Origin: Sedimentibacter hydroxybenzoicus DSM 7310
GTDB taxonomy: Bacteria; Bacillota; Clostridia; Tissierellales; Sedimentibacteraceae
NCBI RefSeq assembly: GCF_013403245.1
Contig: NZ_JACBNQ010000032.1
Coordinates: 1 to 33,454 of the forward strand
Direction of reading: 5' to 3'
DNA length: 33,454 bases
The translations under genes were made by a program, and so were the position numbers. Of the stretch, positions 14,871 through 23,586 are shown one piece after another. Every line of letters starts with the position of its first letter. The first letter of the stretch is position 1. The notes beneath the pieces were generated by a model that worked only from the letters and a program-made list of their open reading frames with translations, made no database searches and was not told the origin of the DNA.

Positions 14871-16733
14871 ATGAAATTATTGGATAGTATTAATTTTCCC
14901 GAGGATTTAAGGAAATTAAACAATGAAGAATTAAATATATTAAACAACGAATTAAGACAATACATAATAGAATCTGTTTCAAAGACAGGAGGACATTTAG
15001 CTTCTAATTTAGGAGTGGTGGAACTGACAGTTGCTCTGCATTATTCATTTAATACACCTATTGATAAAATAATATGGGACGTAGGTCATCAGTCCTATAT
15101 TCATAAAATAATTACGGGAAGAAAAGAAAAAATGTCTACATTGAGGCAATATAACGGTTTGAGCGGTTTTCCCAAACGCAGTGAAAGCTGTTATGATGTC
15201 TTTGACACAGGGCACAGCAGTACTTCTATTTCTGCTGCAATGGGAATTGCAAGAGCACGGGATTTGAAAAAAGAAAAATATGAGGTTGTTGCCGTAATAG
15301 GTGACGGTGCTCTTACGGGCGGCATGGCATTTGAGGCACTGAATGATTTAGGCAGAAGCAATACCAAACTTATAATCGTACTTAATGACAATGAAATGTC
15401 CATATCTCCAAACGTTGGAGGTATGTCACACTATCTCAGCGTTATAAGAACCAGCTCAAGATATTTATCAACTAAAAAGGATATTGAAAAGCTTTTAAAT
15501 GATATGCCTGTAGTGGGAAAAACAATTAAATCCTTTTTAAAAAGAACTAAGGATGGAATCAAAAAAATGTTTATTCCGGGAATGCTGTTCGAAGAATTAG
15601 GTCTTACTTATATGGGACCGATTGACGGGCATAATACCGAGGAACTGTTAGAATCCTTTAAAGCGGCAAAAAACATAGACGGACCCCTTATAATGCATGT
15701 AATAACCAAAAAGGGCAAGGGATACAAATATGCCGAAACAAGACCTGATGAATATCACGGAGTATCTCCTTTTAATGTGGTGACGGGAGAGGGCTTGAAA
15801 AAATCGGAAGTTCCTACGTACTCGAAAGTGTTTGGCAGAAAGTTATGTGAAATAGCTGGAGAAAATAAAAATGTGGTGGCTATAACAGCAGCAATGACAG
15901 ATGGTACAGGGTTAAAGGAATTTTCAAAAATATATCCGGACAGAATCTTTGACGCAGGTATTGCAGAACAGCATGCTGTTACCATGGCTGCCGGACTTGC
16001 CGTAAATGGAATGGTTCCCGTGGTAGCGGTTTATTCATCTTTTTTGCAGAGGGCGTATGATCAGGTAATACATGATGTGGCACTCCAGAATCTTCATGTT
16101 GTTTTTGCTGTTGACAGGGCAGGACTTGTGGGGGACGACGGAGAAACTCACCATGGTGTTTTTGATGAGGGATTTTTAAGTCAGATACCAAACATGACCA
16201 TAATGGCTCCTGCTGATTATACTGAATTTGAAAATATGCTTACGTATGCAATAAATGAATATGATGGTCCTGTCGCAGTAAGATATCCGAGAGGCAATTC
16301 ATCATCAATCATCAACAACAGCAATTCACCGGTTGAAAAAGGCAAGGGTGCAATCGTTAAAGAAGGCAGTGAGATAACAATTGTCTGTTCAGGTAAAATG
16401 GTAGAAACGGCGATTAAGGTAAGCGAAATATTAGAAAAACAAAATATTGATGCAGAAGTAATTAATCTTCGGTTCATTAAACCATTGGACGAAAACTTAC
16501 TTAATACGTCAGTCAGCAAAACTAAGAAGGCTGTTATTATAGAGGAGAGCTCTTTATATGGTGTTGCTTCCTTAATAAAGACAATTATTCCTGATGATGT
16601 AGATGTTTTATTAAAAACACTTCCTGATGAATTTATCAAGCATGGAAGCGTAGAAGAACTGCTTAAGGCCAATGGACTAGATGAGAAAAGCATAGCAGAA
16701 GATATTATAAACAATAAATGGAGGATGCAATGA
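14871..16733 (+). CDS. dxs: 1-deoxy-D-xylulose-5-phosphate synthase
   Basis: This 620-residue thiamine-diphosphate enzyme is complete. It condenses pyruvate and glyceraldehyde 3-phosphate in the first step of the MEP isoprenoid pathway. Visible motifs are the N-terminal HLASNLGVVELTVALH, the ThDP-binding GDGALTGGMAFEALN through NDNEMSIS, and the transketolase-type pyrimidine domain (DAGIAEQHAVTMAAG, DRAGLVGDDGETHHG). The ATG at 14871 follows GAGAGGAAATA. A consensus promoter precedes it. Its stop codon overlaps the next gene's start as ATGA, so the two are cotranscribed and translationally coupled. The usual partners (ispA, xseB, tlyA) are not next to it in this window. Confidence 0.97.
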   Translation: MKLLDSINFPEDLRKLNNEELNILNNELRQYIIESVSKTGGHLASNLGVVELTVALHYSFNTPIDKIIWDVGHQSYIHKIITGRKEKMSTLRQYNGLSGFPKRSESCYDVFDTGHSSTSISAAMGIARARDLKKEKYEVVAVIGDGALTGGMAFEALNDLGRSNTKLIIVLNDNEMSISPNVGGMSHYLSVIRTSSRYLSTKKDIEKLLNDMPVVGKTIKSFLKRTKDGIKKMFIPGMLFEELGLTYMGPIDGHNTEELLESFKAAKNIDGPLIMHVITKKGKGYKYAETRPDEYHGVSPFNVVTGEGLKKSEVPTYSKVFGRKLCEIAGENKNVVAITAAMTDGTGLKEFSKIYPDRIFDAGIAEQHAVTMAAGLAVNGMVPVVAVYSSFLQRAYDQVIHDVALQNLHVVFAVDRAGLVGDDGETHHGVFDEGFLSQIPNMTIMAPADYTEFENMLTYAINEYDGPVAVRYPRGNSSSIINNSNSPVEKGKGAIVKEGSEITIVCSGKMVETAIKVSEILEKQNIDAEVINLRFIKPLDENLLNTSVSKTKKAVIIEESSLYGVASLIKTIIPDDVDVLLKTLPDEFIKHGSVEELLKANGLDEKSIAEDIINNKWRMQ

Positions 16734-17452
16734 AGCCTGTAATTGGAGTAACAACAGATAGTGAATACAGTAATGGGTATTATTATCAACGGTTAAACGA
16801 ATGGAATTTAAGGGCGATTTCTGACAACGGGGGAATTTCTTTTATGTTCCAGATCACAAACGACGATGAAATTATCGAAAAGTATCTGGAAATGGTTGAC
16901 GGAATTTATTTTACCGGAGGCAATGATATTAATCCTCAGTACTATGGCGAAGATCCGATCAAGGGTCTCGGAACTTTGGATTGTGCCAGAGATGAGTTCG
17001 AAATAAAGCTCTATCGCAAGGCTGCCGAAAAGGACATACCTATATTAGGAGTATGCAAAGGCTCACAGATTATGAATGTGGCAGCCGGAGGGAAGCTGTA
17101 CCAGGATGTAAACACACAGGTTAACGATGTGAACAAACACAACTACAGTTCGTTCGGAGCTTATGAATATCATAATGCGGATATCTGTACTGATTCCAAG
17201 CTGCATGAAATACTTAAGGTGAAAGAGCTTAAGGTTAATTCATATCATCACCAAAGTGTAAAAGAGGTTGCCAAAGGATACAAGATTGTTGCTTCTGCAA
17301 GGGATGGAATTGTGGAAGCTATTGAATCGGAAGAATTGACATTTGCGGTAGGCATTCAGTGGCACCCAGAGGTTATGTACTGTAAGTATCCTATACATGC
17401 CGACATTTTCAAAGCTTTTTTAAGACAATGCGAAATTTATCATAATAAATAG
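16730..17452 (+). CDS. Class-I glutamine-amidotransferase-like hydrolase (peptidase C26)
   Basis: This 240-residue protein belongs to the gamma-glutamyl-gamma-aminobutyrate hydrolase (PuuD-like) group. The catalytic Cys is C109 in LGVCKGSQ, and the His and Glu are H212 and E214 in GIQWHPE. The early YFTGGNDINPQYYGE segment is characteristic. It should hydrolyse a gamma-glutamyl amide in the cytoplasm; the substrate is unknown. The ATG at 16730 has GGAGG five bases upstream, both inside the end of dxs, with a 4-base ATGA overlap. Nothing known links this family to isoprenoid synthesis, so the pairing is simply operonic as far as I can tell. Confidence 0.92.
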   Translation: MKPVIGVTTDSEYSNGYYYQRLNEWNLRAISDNGGISFMFQITNDDEIIEKYLEMVDGIYFTGGNDINPQYYGEDPIKGLGTLDCARDEFEIKLYRKAAEKDIPILGVCKGSQIMNVAAGGKLYQDVNTQVNDVNKHNYSSFGAYEYHNADICTDSKLHEILKVKELKVNSYHHQSVKEVAKGYKIVASARDGIVEAIESEELTFAVGIQWHPEVMYCKYPIHADIFKAFLRQCEIYHNK

Positions 17453-17544
17453 TGATTTAACATACCCCTGAATAATCAAAAAAATATTATTTACTATTGA
17501 AATTAAGCACGTTATACATTAATATTAATATAACTAAATTAAAG

Positions 17545-17569
17545 TCCCCGCTTCCATAGGCGGCGGGGA
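17545..17569 (+). terminator. GC-rich hairpin after the dxs operon
   Basis: TCCCCGC (17545-17551) pairs with GCGGGGA (17563-17569). The tail TTATTTC is only partly T-rich. It lies about 90 bases after the hydrolase stop and is likely the operon terminator. The remainder of 17453-17655 shows no gene. Confidence 0.55.
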
Positions 17570-17655
17570 TTATTTCACTATAGCATAAGCGCTTGTCTGG
17601 CAATTGAACATAAATTATTCAGAATGTCAAAAGAAAAATATAAAGGGGTTTGCAT

Positions 17656-18735
17656 ATGAATAAAATTGAAATTGTAATAGGTGATAAAAAATATAATGTA
17701 AGAACAGATGAAAGTCCGGAGTATGTTAAGAACATAGAAAATATTATAAACGAGCAAATCAATATAATTACTAATTCAAATAAAAGATTTAACGAGATAG
17801 ATAAATTAATTTTGTCTTCTTTCGTAATTGTTGATAAATATATTAAGCTGAATGATGAAATTAACGAATATAAAAAAGAAATATGTGAAGAAATACAGAG
17901 TTTAAAACAGGAAAAAGAAACAGCAATAAAAGAAAAAGAAGAAACGTTGGAGAAATCTTCAGAAGCAATTTTAGAAAAGGAAAGATACAGAGAAAAGCTT
18001 TTAGCAAGAGATAATGACAGAGAATATTTAAACAGTCAAATTTCTAAGCTGCAGGATAAAATAAATGAGCAGGAGCAGCAATTATTAAAAAGTGAAATGC
18101 TCATTAATGAATTAAAAAATAAAAATGAAGAATTAGAGGAATCTATAGAAGAACTTAGAATGGAGCGAGAGAATTTCACAAAAGAGCTAAGCTTCATGAA
18201 TAATACGAAGAGCAGCTTGAACGGAAGAATTTCCAAGCTTCAATTAAAGCTTAACGAAAAGGAACAATCGATTCTTCAACTCGAAAAAACCATCAGGGAG
18301 TTAAAAAGTACCGGTGATGAGAAAACTCAAAAAATTTATAATGTTAATGATGAAAATCAAAAATTAAATTTAATAATAGAATCAAAGCAAAGTGATATTG
18401 AATCACTCAGCAATAAAATAAGTGCATTACAAAATAAGATATATGAAAAAGATGGAATAATTAACAGCAAGGATAAATCTATAGCTGAATATAAGTACAG
18501 TAACGATGAATTAAAGAAAAAATATGATATAATTAACGATGAGAGAGAAAAATACTTAGAAGAGCTGTTAATGCTTAACAATGACAAAGAAAATTTGATG
18601 AATTCTATTAATGAGCTTCAGGAGAAACTGAACAGAAAAGAAGCGGAAAATTTTCAAAATCAGTTGGAAATAACAAAGCTTAAAAAAGATAATATGGAAT
18701 TACTGGATTTACTCGATAGAGAAACCTCTGTTTAA
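17656..18735 (+). CDS. ZapA-domain protein with a long repeat-built coiled coil
   Basis: The first 75 or so of 359 residues match ZapA (NKIEIVIGDKKYNVRTDESP, then a helix containing KRFNEIDKLILSSFVIVDKY). ZapA normally has about 100 residues and bundles FtsZ filaments at the division site. Here the family's helix continues into about 280 residues of highly charged coiled coil. Residues 93-344 consist of four units of exactly 63 residues (nine heptads each), with matching Leu at 125, 188, 251 and 314. The ATG at 17656 follows AAAGGGG. The neighbouring U32 and mutS2 genes are common companions of zapA in Clostridia, and a terminator separates it from the U32 gene. The role is presumably division-related; the coil may act as a spacer. 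Confidence 0.82.
   Translation: MNKIEIVIGDKKYNVRTDESPEYVKNIENIINEQINIITNSNKRFNEIDKLILSSFVIVDKYIKLNDEINEYKKEICEEIQSLKQEKETAIKEKEETLEKSSEAILEKERYREKLLARDNDREYLNSQISKLQDKINEQEQQLLKSEMLINELKNKNEELEESIEELRMERENFTKELSFMNNTKSSLNGRISKLQLKLNEKEQSILQLEKTIRELKSTGDEKTQKIYNVNDENQKLNLIIESKQSDIESLSNKISALQNKIYEKDGIINSKDKSIAEYKYSNDELKKKYDIINDEREKYLEELLMLNNDKENLMNSINELQEKLNRKEAENFQNQLEITKLKKDNMELLDLLDRETSV
17932..18687 (+). repeat. Four diverged 189-bp tandem repeats inside the zapA-like gene
   Basis: Four blocks of 63 codons begin at residues 93, 156, 219 and 282. Corresponding segments are ISKLQDKINEQE (129 on), ISKLQLKLNEKE (192 on), ISALQNKIYEKD (255 on) and INELQEKLNRKE (318 on). A second matching segment upstream of each is ERYREKLLARDNDREYL in unit 1 and EKYLEELLMLNNDKENL in unit 4. 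Nucleotide similarity is lower than the protein pattern, so the duplications are old. Confidence 0.75.
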
Positions 18736-18780
18736 ACTTTTTTAACGGACTTTCATATTTGTGATTTTGCATCAATCTAC

Positions 18781-18803
18781 GGAACGCTTATGCGTTCCTT
18801 TTT
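18781..18803 (+). terminator. Terminator after the zapA-like gene, just before the U32 start
   Basis: GGAACGC (18781-18787) pairs with GCGTTCC (18792-18798) around a TTAT loop and is followed by five T residues. The U32 start codon is only 17 bases further on. The ATG at 18790 falls inside this hairpin, which argues against that longer start. Confidence 0.75.
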
Positions 18804-18819
18804 AAAAACAGGAGAAAAA

Positions 18820-20997
18820 ATGATAAGAAAAACAGAGCTATTAGCTCCTGCGGGAAGTATTGAATCCTTTTATGCTGCAGTAAACAGCGGTGCGGATTCA
18901 GTCTACCTGGGAGGAAAATTATTTAACGCAAGACATAATTCACAGAATTTCGATGATGAACAAATGAAGCGTGTTATTAAATATGCACACAATAAAAATG
19001 TAAAGGTGTATGTTACTTTAAACATAATATTAAAGGATACAGAAATCTTTGATGCATTAAAGTATGCCGCATTTTTGTATGAAAATGATGTGGATGCGGT
19101 AATTGTCCAGGATTTGGGTCTTTTATATCTGTTAAAGAAGCATATACCGCAGTTGCCTGTCAACATAAGCACTCAGGGAGCCGTTTATGATGAATACGGA
19201 GTGAAATTCTTTGAACAATACAATGTACAAAAGGTTATTCTGGCAAGAGAAATGTCACTGGCTCAATTGAGAGAAACCGTTAAAAATACTGATACAGATC
19301 TTGAGACCTTTATACACGGTGCTCTTTGCACGTGCTATTCAGGTCAATGCTACATGTCAAGCTTTTTAGGAGGCAGAAGTGGAAACAGAGGCAAATGCGC
19401 ACAGCCGTGCCGTTTGAATTACAGCTTTTATGATAAGGAAAAGGGTGAATTATCAGAGGAATTTAATGAGATGCCCGTTCTTAGCTTAAAGGATTTTATG
19501 GCAGGAGAAACGGTACATGAATTAATCGACGCAGGTATTACCACATTTAAAATTGAAGGACGCATGAAGGGACCTTTGTATACTTCAGAGGTGGTTAGAT
19601 ATTATAGGCAGATAATTGATGATTATTATAAGGGGACACAGACAGATACGAGTACCCTTAGAGAAAGAGCAGTGTCAACCTTTAGCAGAGGATATACAAA
19701 CTCATACCTTAAACCGGACAAGGATGATGAAATGTTTGCAAAGCTTAGCTCAGGTGTTAAGGGTGAAAATATTGATGAAATAGAAGAAGAAAACAATGAT
19801 ATATCTCATGAATTTTCAGAGTATAAGAGAAATTCATTAAATTTTAAAATAAAATTAAAAATTGGTGAAAAAGCTGAGTTGTTTGCTTCAGACGGTGAGA
19901 ATGAGGTGCTGATTAAAAGCGAAGAACCCTGTGAAAGCAGCTTAAGAAATGCCGTAACAGAGGATATTGTCAAGGAACAGTTAGGGAAGCTCGGCAATAC
20001 AATCTATGAATTACAAGATTTAACGATAGAAAAGCAGGACAATGTTTTTATCAGAAAAAGCACACTGAATCAACTCAGGAGAGATGCTACAGAATTGCTT
20101 TATGAAAAAAAAGCCGTCGTTTACCACAGGGAACCGGTTTGCTTTACACGCAATGAAGTGTTCAGCTTCAATAAAACAGACGAAATTAACAAACCCAGAA
20201 TAAGTGTTAAAATAAACAGTGATGATGATTTTAAACTGATAGACAATCATAAGGTTGACAGAATTTATGTACCTTATAAATTGAATTTGGATTTAGTCAG
20301 AAAAATCAGTGTTAAGGAAAAATATTTGTTTATCCCTAATATAGTTTCCGTGACACAATACAATGAGTTTAAAAACAACTTGAAATTATACGAAGAAATA
20401 TTTGATGGGGTTTGTGTAAATAATGTAGGAAGCTTCTTCTTTTTTAAACAAAACAGCAGCTTAAAAATTCATTGCGGTTCATTTTTTAACATAATAAATT
20501 CATTCTCTACAGAGCTATTAAAGGAAAATGGAGCGGTGAGCGTGACTTTTTCGACGGAATCAAATATAAGAGATATGGAAAGTATAAATAAAAATGCTTC
20601 TGTAAAGACAGAAGTCAAATCCCATGAATATTTGCAGCTTATGGTTATGAAAAATTGTCCCATGTCTTTAATTAAAAAATGTAAAAATCTGCAGGATTGC
20701 AGCACTTGTGAGCATAGAAACAAATATGCCTTAAAGGACAGAAAGGGTGTTTATTTCAATATAGAACGGGATAACAGACTGACACATATATACAACAGTG
20801 TACCGCTGTCTCTTTTGGGTAAGACGGAGGATTTTGTAAGTCAGCATATTGATTATTTCATGGTTGATACAAAGTGGCTTGATGATGCAGAGGATATAAT
20901 TGATGCATTGTATTGTGAAATAAACGGTGTCAGAGTTCCGAATGTTTTAAAGGAAAATAACTATACCAGAGGTCATTATCTGAAGAACATACTTTAA
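18820..20997 (+). CDS. U32-family protein with DUF3656-type C-terminus
   Basis: This 725-residue protein opens with ELLAPAGSIESFYAAVNSGADSVYLGG, quoted in part, the hallmark of the U32 family. The Cys cluster is in CTCYSGQCYMSS through GNRGKCAQPCR (four or more cysteines), followed by SLKDF and FKIEGRMKGP. The family, once called collagenase-like peptidases, includes enzymes that hydroxylate tRNA or 23S rRNA bases (TrhP and RlhA), and long DUF3656 members resemble RlhA. A second cluster near the C-terminus (CPMSLIKKCKNLQDCSTCEH) may bind a metal or Fe-S centre. The ATG at 18820 follows AGGAG. It sits between the zapA-like gene and mutS2. RNA hydroxylation is the best guess; proteolysis is unproven. 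Confidence 0.9.
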   Translation: MIRKTELLAPAGSIESFYAAVNSGADSVYLGGKLFNARHNSQNFDDEQMKRVIKYAHNKNVKVYVTLNIILKDTEIFDALKYAAFLYENDVDAVIVQDLGLLYLLKKHIPQLPVNISTQGAVYDEYGVKFFEQYNVQKVILAREMSLAQLRETVKNTDTDLETFIHGALCTCYSGQCYMSSFLGGRSGNRGKCAQPCRLNYSFYDKEKGELSEEFNEMPVLSLKDFMAGETVHELIDAGITTFKIEGRMKGPLYTSEVVRYYRQIIDDYYKGTQTDTSTLRERAVSTFSRGYTNSYLKPDKDDEMFAKLSSGVKGENIDEIEEENNDISHEFSEYKRNSLNFKIKLKIGEKAELFASDGENEVLIKSEEPCESSLRNAVTEDIVKEQLGKLGNTIYELQDLTIEKQDNVFIRKSTLNQLRRDATELLYEKKAVVYHREPVCFTRNEVFSFNKTDEINKPRISVKINSDDDFKLIDNHKVDRIYVPYKLNLDLVRKISVKEKYLFIPNIVSVTQYNEFKNNLKLYEEIFDGVCVNNVGSFFFFKQNSSLKIHCGSFFNIINSFSTELLKENGAVSVTFSTESNIRDMESINKNASVKTEVKSHEYLQLMVMKNCPMSLIKKCKNLQDCSTCEHRNKYALKDRKGVYFNIERDNRLTHIYNSVPLSLLGKTEDFVSQHIDYFMVDTKWLDDAEDIIDALYCEINGVRVPNVLKENNYTRGHYLKNIL

Positions 20998-21040
20998 CAA
21001 TCGGAGAACGATAATAATGAATAATGATATCGTTCGCTAT

Positions 21041-21112
21041 CGTCATTCCGAGTGTTAGCGAGGAATCTCAGGTTTTTAATTATGAGATCCTTTGCTTATG
21101 CTCAGGATGACG
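21041..21112. repeat. 72-bp imperfect palindrome, REP/MITE-like
   Basis: CGTCATTCCGAG (21041-21052) is complementary, with wobbles, to CTCAGGATGACG (21101-21112). Inside, GGAATCTCA (21062-21070) pairs with TGAGATCC (21083-21090). I recognise this CGTCATTC...GAATGACG-type string as a dispersed non-coding repeat in many bacterial genomes (recall, not a search). It lies between the U32 gene and mutS2. Another hairpin precedes it (21006-21013 with 21028-21035). It creates a false N-terminal extension of the mutS2 frame. Confidence 0.7.
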
Positions 21113-21153
21113 AATACATGGATATTCTGAGTGTAAATGAAAAAGAGGTAATT

Positions 21154-23532
21154 ATGAAAAACAAATCAAAATCGGTTTTAGAGTTTGATAAAATTATAGA
21201 GATTCTTGCATCCTTTGCGGAAACCTCCTTGGGTAAGGAGGAGGTCAGAAAGCTTGATACATCATCAGATCTGGAGGGTGTTAAATTCAAGCAGAAGCAA
21301 ACAGCAGAAGGTGTTTCTATAATTATAGAAAAGGGTGCCCCACCGTTAGGCGGCTTCACTCAGGTAAAGGAGTACGTAAAAAGAGGCTCTGTGGGAGGTA
21401 TCATATCTCTCAGAGGTCTGTTAAACTGCGCCGATTCCTTAAGAGCTGCAAGGCTGGTGAAAAACTATGTCCTTCTTAATAACAAAGAAGAGGGAAGCTA
21501 TGAAATACTGGAAGATTTGTGTAATGGAATTTATACAAATAAGGATATAGAAGAAAGAATATATAACATTATTATAAATGAAGAGGAAATTGCAGATGAT
21601 GCAAGTCCGGAATTAAAGCGTATAAGAAAAGAAATACAGATAAAACAAAATTCAATCAAAAATAAAATCAACCAGATTGTCGGCTCTTCCACAATCCAGA
21701 AGTATCTTCAGGAAAATATTGTTACCATGAGAAATGACAGATACGTTATTCCTGTGCGCAAAGAATATAGAAGCATGGTTAAGGGAATTATACACGACCA
21801 GTCATCCACAGGCTCCACGCTGTTTATAGAGCCAATCGCAATTGTAGAAATGACCAATGAGATATCTGATCTGAAAATGGCAGAAAAAAAAGAAGTGGAA
21901 AGAATCCTTTTGGAATTAAGTGCAATGATCGGTGAAGTTGCAGATGATATGCTGACTAATCAGGATATACTTAAGGAGCTTGATTTTGTATTTGCAAAAG
22001 GAAAATTTGCCATCAGCATAAATGCTGTTGAACCCAAGCTGAATGAGAGAGGATATATACGCATAAAAAAAGGAAGACATCCTTTAATAGACAAAAATGT
22101 TGTTGTACCCATAGATGCGTGGCTCGGTGATGAATTTACCACACTGATTATAACAGGTCCAAATACAGGCGGAAAGACTGTTTCCTTAAAAACACTTGGA
22201 TTGTTTTCTCTCATGGGTATGGCAGGACTTCATCTGCCGGCCGAATACGGAACGGAAATATCAGTTTTCAGTGCCGTATACGCTGATATAGGAGATGAAC
22301 AGAGTATTGAACAAAGCTTAAGTACATTTTCATCACACATGACTAACATTGTGAAAATAATGAAGGAAGTCGATGAAAAATCCTTTGTATTGTTTGACGA
22401 ATTAGGAGCAGGAACAGACCCTACAGAAGGAGCGGCTCTTGCTATTGCCATACTTGACACCTTGCATGAACGAAAAATTGTAACGGCGGCAACGACACAT
22501 TACAGTGAGCTGAAGCTGTACGCATTGACGACAGATGATGTAATCAACGGAAGCGTTGAATTTAACGTTGAAACATTGAGTCCAACCTACAAGCTTTCAA
22601 TAGGTGTTCCCGGGAAATCCAATGCGTTCGAAATTTCCAGGAAGTTAGGATTAAATCAGGATATTATAGATAAAGCAAAAAGAACTATTGAAACTGACAA
22701 GGTAGAATTTGAGGATGCACTGAAGCAGATAGAAGAAAACCGCATATATATTGAAGCAAAGAAAACGGAAATTGACAGATTAAACGAGGAAAGCCAGAAA
22801 AAACACTCAAGCTTTCTTGCAAAGGAAAGAAAAGCTCTTGAAAAAAGCGAGAAAATGATTAACGAAGCAAACTATGAGGCAAGAAAAATAGTGGAAAGTG
22901 CTAAGAAGGAAACTGCGGAAATCATTAAGGAACTGAGAAAGCTGAGCCTGGATATGGATAAAGACAAAGTCCGAAGAGTTAATGAGCTGAGACAAAGCCT
23001 TACTGAAAAAACAAAGGAAGTTGAGGAAAATCAATATAGTGACCAAATCTTTGAGGATGATAATTATGACGATGAAACTCCTTTGTCAAACGGTGATGCA
23101 GTATTGGTAAGGAGTTTAAACCAAAAAGGTCATATTATATCCGAGTTTGACAATTCTCAAAATGTTATGGTTCAAATCGGTTTAATCAAGACGAAGGTTA
23201 AAAAATCTGATTTAGTAAAAATAAAATCAGAGGATGAGAAAAAACAAAAAACAAATACCTCACGAATGGTAAAATTAAAAACATCCTCCATCAATCCGAC
23301 CATCGATTTAAGAGGATTGAATTTAGATGAAGCTTTGCTAGAGCTCGACAAATACCTGGATGATGCATTCATGTCCAATTTAAATGAGGTTCAGGTTATT
23401 CACGGCAAGGGAACAGGTGTTTTAAGAGAGGGTGTTACCCAATTCTTAAAAAAACACAAGCATGTTAAAGAATCAAGATTAGGATCCTTCAACGAAGGTG
23501 GCGACGGAGTGACGGTGGTAACATTTAAGTAA
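21154..23532 (+). CDS. mutS2: MutS2 (RqcU) ATPase/endonuclease
   Basis: This 792-residue protein has the family's usual length. It contains a MutS-type core with Walker A (ITGPNTGGKTVSLKT) and Walker B (LFDELGAGTDPTEGAAL), a long coiled-coil stretch, a KOW-like segment, and a C-terminal Smr domain (IDLRGLNLDEAL, VIHGKGTGVLR). In Firmicutes MutS2 suppresses recombination and, as RqcU, splits collided ribosomes; it does not take part in mismatch repair. The ATG at 21154 follows AGAGG; 34 further in-frame codons upstream are translated repeat DNA (21041-21112) and are unlikely to be real. A strong bidirectional terminator follows. Confidence 0.96.
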   Translation: MKNKSKSVLEFDKIIEILASFAETSLGKEEVRKLDTSSDLEGVKFKQKQTAEGVSIIIEKGAPPLGGFTQVKEYVKRGSVGGIISLRGLLNCADSLRAARLVKNYVLLNNKEEGSYEILEDLCNGIYTNKDIEERIYNIIINEEEIADDASPELKRIRKEIQIKQNSIKNKINQIVGSSTIQKYLQENIVTMRNDRYVIPVRKEYRSMVKGIIHDQSSTGSTLFIEPIAIVEMTNEISDLKMAEKKEVERILLELSAMIGEVADDMLTNQDILKELDFVFAKGKFAISINAVEPKLNERGYIRIKKGRHPLIDKNVVVPIDAWLGDEFTTLIITGPNTGGKTVSLKTLGLFSLMGMAGLHLPAEYGTEISVFSAVYADIGDEQSIEQSLSTFSSHMTNIVKIMKEVDEKSFVLFDELGAGTDPTEGAALAIAILDTLHERKIVTAATTHYSELKLYALTTDDVINGSVEFNVETLSPTYKLSIGVPGKSNAFEISRKLGLNQDIIDKAKRTIETDKVEFEDALKQIEENRIYIEAKKTEIDRLNEESQKKHSSFLAKERKALEKSEKMINEANYEARKIVESAKKETAEIIKELRKLSLDMDKDKVRRVNELRQSLTEKTKEVEENQYSDQIFEDDNYDDETPLSNGDAVLVRSLNQKGHIISEFDNSQNVMVQIGLIKTKVKKSDLVKIKSEDEKKQKTNTSRMVKLKTSSINPTIDLRGLNLDEALLELDKYLDDAFMSNLNEVQVIHGKGTGVLREGVTQFLKKHKHVKESRLGSFNEGGDGVTVVTFK

Positions 23533-23542
23533 AATTAATGCA

Positions 23543-23574
23543 AAACAGGCGAAACTCTCGGGTTTCGCCTGTTT
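23543..23574. terminator. Bidirectional terminator between mutS2 and the ABC-F gene
   Basis: A perfect 13-bp stem pairs AAACAGGCGAAAC (23543-23555) with 23562-23574. Converging genes on both sides and short A/T runs support use in both directions. Confidence 0.85.
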
Positions 23575-23586
23575 AATATACAATAT

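Noticed and set aside
21052-21153. 34-residue N-terminal extension of MutS2
   Set aside because: It is translated palindromic repeat DNA, and MutS2 proteins normally begin near the ATG at 21154.
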